Below, piece by piece: positions 5,872-9,488 of a DNA stretch of 9,488 bases. The stretch covers positions 1 to 9,488 of the forward strand of contig JAUIBJ010000084.1 of assembly GCA_030428025.1 (NCBI GenBank). The letters are read 5' to 3'. The stretch is from Alphaproteobacteria bacterium. GTDB taxonomy: Bacteria; Pseudomonadota; Alphaproteobacteria; Rhodobacterales; Rhodobacteraceae. Made by a program: the position numbers and the translations under genes. Under the pieces are notes generated by a model. The model did not search any database. It saw only the letters and a program-made list of their open reading frames with translations, and was not told the origin of the DNA. Positions within the stretch are counted from its first letter, which is position 1. The number at the start of each line of letters is the position of its first letter.

Positions 5872-6489
5872 ATCGAGCTTCAGCCGCGTCACGAAGGCCT
5901 TGGAGATATGCGCGCGCAGCGCCTCTCCGGCGGTGTCGGCGTCGCGGGTCTCGATCGCGGAGACGATGGCGTCATGCTCGCGCAGGGCATCCTCGTCGCG
6001 GCCCACGGCCGCCAGCGAGGTGGTGGCCATCAGCGCCATCGACCGGTGCACCAGATCGAGTTGCTGAACCAGAAAGCGGTTATGCGAGGCCAGGTGGATC
6101 TGCTTGTGAAACCGCCGGTTGGCGCGGGCCATGGCCTGCGGATCGCCCAGAAGCTTGCGATCCTCCTCGACCATGTCACGCAGCACGCGCACCTCTTCCT
6201 CGGTGGCATGCCGCGCCGCGAGGCTGGCCGCCAGCCCCTCAAGCTCTGCACGGACCACGTAAAGCTCGGCCAACTGGTTGTGGTCGAGCGAGGCAACGAT
6301 CAGGCTGCGCCCGTCGCGGGTGAGCAGCGATTGCGTCTCCAGCCGCTGAAGCGCCTCGCGGATTGGCGTGCGCGACACTCCGAACCGTTCCGCCAGATCG
6401 CTCTCGACCAGCCGGTCGCCCGGTTTGTAGACGCCCATGTCGATGGCTTCGAGAATCAGCGTATAGGCGTCCTTGATCGGCGGTTTCAT
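5845..6489 (-). CDS. GntR-family transcriptional regulator, FCD subfamily
   Basis: The 214-residue protein has a GntR winged helix-turn-helix at about residues 5-70 (PIKDAYTLILEAI, GDRLVESDLAERFGVSRTPI, REALQRLETQSLL). The helical FCD effector domain follows at about 75-205. FCD proteins usually bind small organic acids, often with a metal held by an Asp/Asn and three His. Candidate ligands here are Asn/His in ANRRFHKQIH, His in LREHDAIVSAI and His in LRAHISKAF, so the metal site looks intact. The likely role is repression of a catabolic or transport operon, but no such operon is adjacent, so the target is unknown. The ATG at 6489-6487 gives the family N-terminus. A ribosome-binding site is poor (AGGGA about 13 bases upstream). 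It is convergent with the glycosyltransferase gene (27-base overlap) and divergent from the HAD nucleotidase gene. Confidence 0.95.
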   Translation of the reverse strand: MKPPIKDAYTLILEAIDMGVYKPGDRLVESDLAERFGVSRTPIREALQRLETQSLLTRDGRSLIVASLDHNQLAELYVVRAELEGLAASLAARHATEEEVRVLRDMVEEDRKLLGDPQAMARANRRFHKQIHLASHNRFLVQQLDLVHRSMALMATTSLAAVGRDEDALREHDAIVSAIETRDADTAGEALRAHISKAFVTRLKLDSGEVESTV

Positions 6490-6506
6490 GACGCGTGTCG
6501 TCCCTG

Positions 6507-6524
6507 TTGTTATCTTCTTGTTAT
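6507..6524. repeat. 11-bp-phased direct repeat TTGTTAT in front of the GntR gene, possible operator
   Basis: TTGTTAT occurs at 6507-6513 and 6518-6524. The two copies are perfect and one helical turn apart, and the second overlaps the candidate -10 box of the GntR gene. The A/T-rich character stands out in this G/C-rich window. Position suggests autoregulation, although GntR operators are more often inverted than direct repeats. Confidence 0.35.
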
Positions 6525-6548
6525 GGGCGCGAGACTATGCGGGCCCAA
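6520..6548 (-). promoter_or_regulatory. Candidate promoter for the GntR gene
   Basis: On the minus strand TTGGGC (6548-6543) is followed after 17 bases by CATAAC (6525-6520). The -10 matches four of six consensus positions, the -35 three of six. Transcription would begin near 6513, leaving a leader of roughly 25 bases. Confidence 0.35.
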
Positions 6549-6553
6549 CCCGC
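6539..6553. repeat. Small inverted repeat between the GntR and HAD genes
   Basis: GCGGG (6539-6543) and CCCGC (6549-6553) are perfect inverted 5-mers around CCCAA. The left arm overlaps the -35 region proposed for the GntR gene. It may be an operator, but repeats this short occur by chance in G/C-rich DNA. Confidence 0.2.
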
Positions 6554-6570
6554 GCGATCAACCCTCGCCG

Positions 6571-6606
6571 TTGCGCATCTTGTCACAGGCGACTAGCATC
6601 GCGCCA
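6571..6606 (+). promoter_or_regulatory. Promoter for the HAD nucleotidase gene, probably leaderless
   Basis: TTGCGC (6571-6576), a 17-base spacer and TAGCAT (6594-6599) are followed by CGCGCC (6600-6605) and then the A of the ATG at 6606. The carA promoter has the same -10 to +1 layout (TAGGTT, CGCGCC, A), which predicts transcription starting at the A of this start codon. No Shine-Dalgarno sequence precedes the ATG, which fits a leaderless mRNA. Confidence 0.5.
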
Positions 6607-7250
6607 TGCCGAAACAGCATTTCGCCCATGTCGAGGCCTGGGTCTTCGACCTCGACAACACGCTTTACCCGCCGCAGGCGCGCCTGTTCGATCAGATCGA
6701 GGTGCGGATGACGCAGTTCGTTATGGAGGCTCTGGCCGTGGACCGGGCCGAGGCCGACCGGCTGCGGCGGAAGTACTGGGCCGAGCATGGCACCACGCTG
6801 GCGGGGCTCATGCGCGAGCATGCGGTCGATCCGGGGCCCTACCTGACCCATGTTCACGACATCTCGCTCGATCATCTGGAGGCCGATGCCGATCTCGAGG
6901 CGCGCATCCGCGACCTGCCGGGGCGCAAGATCGTCTATACAAACGGCTGCGCGCCCTACGCGCAGAGGGTGGTGGAAAAGCGCGGGCTGGGGGATGTCTT
7001 CGACGCGATCTACGGCATCGAGCATGCAGGCTTTCAGCCAAAGCCCGAGCGCGCCGCCTTCGACGCGATTTTCGCCCTCGACGGTGTGCGTGCAGAGGTC
7101 GCGGCGATGTTCGAGGACGACCCGCGCAACCTGGCCGCGCCGCATGCGATGGGGATGCGGACGGTGCATGTGGCCCCCGAACGGCACGCGGCCGACCATA
7201 TCCACCACCATACGGACGACCTGAGCGGGTTTCTCGCCCGGCTGCTGTGA
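6606..7250 (+). CDS. Pyrimidine 5'-nucleotidase, HAD superfamily
   Basis: The 214-residue cytoplasmic enzyme belongs to the HAD phosphatase superfamily, SDT1-like pyrimidine 5'-nucleotidase group, which dephosphorylates UMP/CMP-type nucleotides. All four HAD motifs are visible: motif I DLDNTLYP with nucleophile Asp15 and acid/base Asp17, motif II TNG at 112-114, motif III Lys146 in FQPKPE, and motif IV FEDD at 169-172 for Mg2+. The helical cap insert (about 22-95) has the group's typical QIEVRMTQFV and YWAEHGTTLAGL stretches. The C-terminal HAADHIHHHTDD (194-205) is rich in histidine. The start at 6606 lacks a ribosome-binding site but fits a leaderless transcript. In many Rhodobacterales this gene sits near dapD; dapD is not seen here. 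Exact substrate is inferred from family only. Confidence 0.93.
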   Translation: MPKQHFAHVEAWVFDLDNTLYPPQARLFDQIEVRMTQFVMEALAVDRAEADRLRRKYWAEHGTTLAGLMREHAVDPGPYLTHVHDISLDHLEADADLEARIRDLPGRKIVYTNGCAPYAQRVVEKRGLGDVFDAIYGIEHAGFQPKPERAAFDAIFALDGVRAEVAAMFEDDPRNLAAPHAMGMRTVHVAPERHAADHIHHHTDDLSGFLARLL

Positions 7251-7255
7251 CCGGT

Positions 7256-7270
7256 TGCCGCGCTGCGGCG
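7256..7270 (+). terminator. Short hairpin after the HAD gene
   Basis: GCCGC (7257-7261) and GCGGC (7265-7269) pair around a three-base loop, starting seven bases after the HAD stop codon; an outer T-G wobble could extend the stem. No T run follows, so it is a weak terminator candidate. Confidence 0.25.
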
Positions 7271-7280
7271 AAATGCGCGT

Positions 7281-7307
7281 TTGAGGCGGGGCGCGCAGGC
7301 CTATCTG
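7281..7307 (+). promoter_or_regulatory. Candidate promoter for the small membrane protein gene
   Basis: TTGAGG (7281-7286) is followed after 15 bases by TATCTG (7302-7307). The -35 matches four of six positions, the -10 three of six, and the spacer is short. Transcription from about 7314 would give a leader of roughly 28 bases containing GGAAAGG. Confidence 0.3.
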
Positions 7308-7341
7308 TGCCCTGCGACATGGACATGGAAAGGCGCAGAAA

Positions 7342-7563
7342 ATGACCGCAACAGACATCCGTTCCTCCGACATCCCCGCGTCAGAGCGCAGCGAGAGCGA
7401 AAGGCAAACCGCGCTCGAGGCGAAGATCCTCGTCACCCTGCTGGCGCTCATCGCGGCATGGGGCGCGAGCGTGGCGATCTGGGGCATCCCCGGGCTTTAC
7501 ATTCCCGCGCTGGCGATGGTGCCGGTGGTGTGGACGATTCTGCTGATCATCTCGCGCATCTGA
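7342..7563 (+). CDS. Small two-helix membrane protein of unknown function
   Basis: I do not recognise a named family for this 73-residue protein. Residues 1-26 are polar and acidic/serine-rich (SERSESERQTALEAK), and two hydrophobic helices follow at about 28-48 (ILVTLLALIAAWGASVAIWG) and 52-71 (LYIPALAMVPVVWTILLII), joined by the turn IPG. The order suggests a small inner-membrane hairpin with both ends on the cytoplasmic side. Support for translation comes from a good ribosome-binding site GGAAAGG at 7327-7333, eight bases before the ATG, and the clear amphipathic-to-hydrophobic layout. It lies 91 bases after the HAD gene and 61 bases before the monooxygenase gene on the same strand; a weak promoter candidate precedes it. 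Nothing here indicates a biochemical role. Confidence 0.75.
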   Translation: MTATDIRSSDIPASERSESERQTALEAKILVTLLALIAAWGASVAIWGIPGLYIPALAMVPVVWTILLIISRI

Positions 7564-7610
7564 CCGGTTCGGGCTGGTGGCGCCCGGGGCCGGGGCCTAT
7601 GCTGCGCGCC

Positions 7611-7617
7611 AGGAGGG
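7611..7617 (+). promoter_or_regulatory. Ribosome-binding site that fixes the monooxygenase start
   Basis: AGGAGGG lies seven bases before the ATG at 7625. It supports that start over an upstream in-frame ATG at 7577, which would place 16 extra non-family residues in front of the FAD-binding fold. Confidence 0.7.
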
Positions 7618-7624
7618 CGAAGCG

Positions 7625-8824
7625 ATGAGAGGGTTCGATTGCGACATCGTGGTTTCTGGGGGCGGCATTGCAGGGTTGACGGCGGCCTGTGTCTTCGGTG
7701 AGGCCGGGTTCGAGGTCGTTTGCGTCGATCCCGCCCCGCCGGTGACCGAGCGCGATGCCGAAGGCTCCGACCTGCGCACCACTGCATTCCTGCAGCCGGC
7801 GCGGACGCTGCTGGAGGGTGCCGGGCTTTGGGCGCGGTTGGCCCCCCATGCGGCGCCTCTGCAGGTCATGCGCATCGTCGATGCGGGCGGGGCGGAGCCC
7901 GAGCCGAGGATCGTCAAGGAATTCGACGCGGCCGACATCTCGGCCGAGCCCTTCGGCTGGAACCTGCCCAACTGGCTCTTGCGGCGCGAAATGCTGGCCC
8001 GGCTGGCCGAACTCGACCGTGTCAGTTTCCGCCCCGGCGTGGCGGCCGAGCGCCTCTTTACCCGCGAGGGCGAGGCGCGCGTCGGGCTGAGCGACGGCAC
8101 GCGGCTGACCTGCCAGCTTGTGATCGCCGCCGACGGGCGCGCCTCGCCGATGCGCGCGGCGGCGGGTGTGCCGGTAAAGACCACCCGCTATGGCCAGAAG
8201 GCGCTGGCCTTCGCCGTCACCCATCCGATCCCGCATGAAAACGTCTCGACCGAGATCCACCGCACGGGCGGGCCCTTCACGCTGGTGCCGCTGCCGGACT
8301 ATCGTGGCCTGCCATCCTCCGCCATCGTCTGGATGGAACGGGGGCCGGAGGCGATGCGGCTGAAAGCGCTGCCCGAGGCCGAGTTCGAGGCGGAGATGAA
8401 CGCGCGGTCCTGCCTGCTGTTCGGGCCGCTGAAGCTGGCCTCGCGGCGCACGATCTGGCCGATCATTTCTCAGGTGGCCGAACGGATGGCGGCCGAGCGC
8501 GTGGCGCTGGTGGCCGAGGCCGCGCATGTGGTGCCGCCGATCGGCGCGCAGGGGCTGAACATGTCGCTGGGCGACATGCGCGTTTTGCTGGATCTGGCGC
8601 GGGCGGCGCCCGAGCGGCTGGGCGACCGGGCGATGCTGGACACCTATCACCGCCGGCGCCACGGGGAAGTCACGCTGCGGGTTGCGGGGATCGACCTGCT
8701 GAACCGGACCTCGATGGTCGCGGCCCGGCCGCTGCGGGACGCGCGCGCGATGGGGCTGAACGCGATCTATTCGCTGGCGCCGGTGCGCAGGACGCTGATG
8801 CAGATGGGGCTGGGCGCGCGCTGA
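7625..8824 (+). CDS. UbiH/UbiF/Coq6-family FAD-dependent monooxygenase
   Basis: The 399-residue protein is a class A flavin monooxygenase of the UbiH/Coq6 group, which hydroxylates the aromatic ring of ubiquinone precursors using FAD, NAD(P)H and oxygen at the inner membrane. The N-terminal Rossmann motif is GGGIAGLTAACVFGEAGF (residues 12-29) ending at acidic Asp35. The DG motif is at DGRASPMR (170-177). The third FAD motif reads VAEAAHVVPPIGAQGLNMS from residue 296, where the usual Gly-Asp before AAH is replaced by Ala297-Glu298; the PPIGAQGLN signature of quinone hydroxylases is intact. Which ring position it modifies (UbiH, UbiF, UbiL or UbiM role) cannot be told, so I give no symbol. AGGAGGG at 7611 fixes the start. 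The M50-like gene follows immediately and is probably co-transcribed. Confidence 0.92.
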   Translation: MRGFDCDIVVSGGGIAGLTAACVFGEAGFEVVCVDPAPPVTERDAEGSDLRTTAFLQPARTLLEGAGLWARLAPHAAPLQVMRIVDAGGAEPEPRIVKEFDAADISAEPFGWNLPNWLLRREMLARLAELDRVSFRPGVAAERLFTREGEARVGLSDGTRLTCQLVIAADGRASPMRAAAGVPVKTTRYGQKALAFAVTHPIPHENVSTEIHRTGGPFTLVPLPDYRGLPSSAIVWMERGPEAMRLKALPEAEFEAEMNARSCLLFGPLKLASRRTIWPIISQVAERMAAERVALVAEAAHVVPPIGAQGLNMSLGDMRVLLDLARAAPERLGDRAMLDTYHRRRHGEVTLRVAGIDLLNRTSMVAARPLRDARAMGLNAIYSLAPVRRTLMQMGLGAR

Positions 8825-8865
8825 GGCTCGGGGCCGGCATAGGGTTCGTCAGGGGGCACTGGCAG

Positions 8866-9488
8866 TTGATCGCGTTGACCGCGCTGATCGCGGCGCTTTG
8901 GCCTACGCCGGCGGTGCTGCCCCTGAAGATCCTGGTGGTTTTCCTGCACGAGCTTTCGCACGCCGCCGCCACCCTTTTGACCGGTGGGTCGGTGGTGGAC
9001 ATGAGCATCGATCCGCGGCAGGGCGGCATGGTGACCTCGCGCGGAGGGGCGCGTTTCGTGATCCTGAGCGCGGGATATCTGGGTTCGCTGCTGATTGGCG
9101 TGGCGCTGTTTCTGGCGGCGGTACGAACGACCTGGGACCGGGCGGTTCTGGGCGGGCTGGGTGTCGTGCTGCTGGCGGCGACCGTGCTTTATCTGCGCAG
9201 CGCCTTCGCCATCGGGTTCGGCGTGGCGAGCGGACTGTTGATGATCGGGGCGGCGCGCTATCTGCGGCGGGACGCGAACGACCTTGTGCTGCGGGTGATC
9301 GGGCTGGCCAGCATGATCTATGTGCCGCTCGATATCTTCAGCGACACGATCGCGCGGGCGCATCTGCAATCCGACGCACGGATGCTGGCGGAAGAGTTTG
9401 CCGGCCCAACCCTGTTCTGGGGCGGGGCCTGGCTGATGGTGAGCCTTTTGGTGATCGGGTTTTGCCTGCGTCACGGGCTGGGCCGGCC
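8866..9488 (+). CDS. M50B-like membrane metallopeptidase, partial at 3' end, non-ATG start
   Basis: The frame in phase with base 8821 encodes a multi-helix membrane protein with the zinc motif HELSH (8947-8961), followed by AAATLLTGGSVVDMS, GGMVTSRGGARFVILSAG and a later PLDIFSD (9325-9345) whose Asp could be the third metal ligand. This pattern fits the Peptidase_M50B-like group of intramembrane zinc proteases (site-2 protease relatives). About six hydrophobic segments are visible, and the frame runs off the window without a stop; little of the C-terminus should be missing. The frame has no ATG before 9001 and its only GTG (8935) is too close to HELSH. I list TTG at 8866 because AGGGGG (8851-8856) lies nine bases upstream. 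CTG at 8821, overlapping the monooxygenase TGA as CTGA, is the main alternative and would retain RGHWQ, which I believe homologues keep. Substrate is unknown; translational coupling to the monooxygenase is likely. Confidence 0.8.
   Translation, partial: MIALTALIAALWPTPAVLPLKILVVFLHELSHAAATLLTGGSVVDMSIDPRQGGMVTSRGGARFVILSAGYLGSLLIGVALFLAAVRTTWDRAVLGGLGVVLLAATVLYLRSAFAIGFGVASGLLMIGAARYLRRDANDLVLRVIGLASMIYVPLDIFSDTIARAHLQSDARMLAEEFAGPTLFWGGAWLMVSLLVIGFCLRHGLGR

Noticed and set aside
7248..7571. TGACCGGTT at both the HAD stop (7248) and the small-protein stop (7562)
   Set aside because: A nine-base match at two stop codons is plausible by chance in this G/C-rich sequence, and no further similarity surrounds it.
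7551..7608. Possible promoter with TATGCT (7598-7603) before the monooxygenase gene
   Set aside because: No acceptable -35 box exists at 16-18 bases upstream (the best matches two of six positions), so I do not list it.
7627..7645. GGTTCGATTGC, resembling a tRNA T-arm
   Set aside because: It lies inside the monooxygenase N-terminal codons and no acceptor, D or anticodon arms can be built around it.
7547..8662. Minus-strand open frame of 371 codons opposite the monooxygenase
   Set aside because: Composition is typical of an antisense shadow; the plus strand encodes a complete FAD monooxygenase.
8767..9474. Minus-strand open frame of 235 codons at the window end
   Set aside because: The plus-strand frame has HELSH, hydrophobic helices and family-like stretches, while this one is Gln/His/Arg-rich with no recognisable fold.

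Overview
The window looks like chromosomal DNA from a high-GC alphaproteobacterium, most likely the Rhodobacterales (Roseobacter/Paracoccaceae group). The grounds are the strong G/C preference at third codon positions, the protein sequence style of every gene, the divergent carA / GatB-Yqey-domain pair, CTTGAC-type promoters, and a CtrA-like TTAACCAT box. I see no insertion sequence, prophage, CRISPR array, tRNA or rRNA. The region reads as ordinary core and shell genome, densely packed and without an obvious base-composition break. I do not find a clear new multi-gene system. The most interesting points are regulatory architecture and unusual variants of known families.

Layout: (1) 1-961, minus strand: a GlxA-type AraC-family regulator, cut at its C-terminus by the window edge. 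(2) 1062-1499, plus: dtd, D-aminoacyl-tRNA deacylase. (3) 1547-2059, plus: a DUF2244 two-helix membrane protein, tail to tail with (4) 2066-2524, minus: a GatB/Yqey-domain protein. (5) 2710-3858, plus: carA, divergent from (4), with a good promoter on each side of the intergenic region. (6) 3952-5871, plus: a CESA-like family 2 glycosyltransferase with an N-terminal MshEN-like (type II secretion ATPase N-domain) module, preceded by an 11-bp-phased CtrA-like box array. (7) 5845-6489, minus: a GntR/FCD regulator whose 3' end overlaps the glycosyltransferase. (8) 6606-7250, plus: a HAD-family pyrimidine 5'-nucleotidase, probably expressed from a leaderless transcript. (9) 7342-7563, plus: a 73-residue two-helix membrane protein. 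(10) 7625-8824, plus: a UbiH/Coq6-type FAD monooxygenase. (11) about 8866 to beyond 9488, plus: an M50B-like membrane metallopeptidase without an ATG or GTG start, cut by the window end.

The genes mostly serve separate housekeeping roles: tRNA proofreading, pyrimidine/arginine synthesis, nucleotide dephosphorylation, quinone hydroxylation and cell-surface polysaccharide synthesis. Few pairs look co-transcribed; the tightest is the monooxygenase with the M50-like gene. No gene-free stretch exceeds 300 bases. The longest gaps are 2525-2709, 6490-6605, 962-1061, 3859-3951 and 7251-7341, and their contents are listed as separate features.
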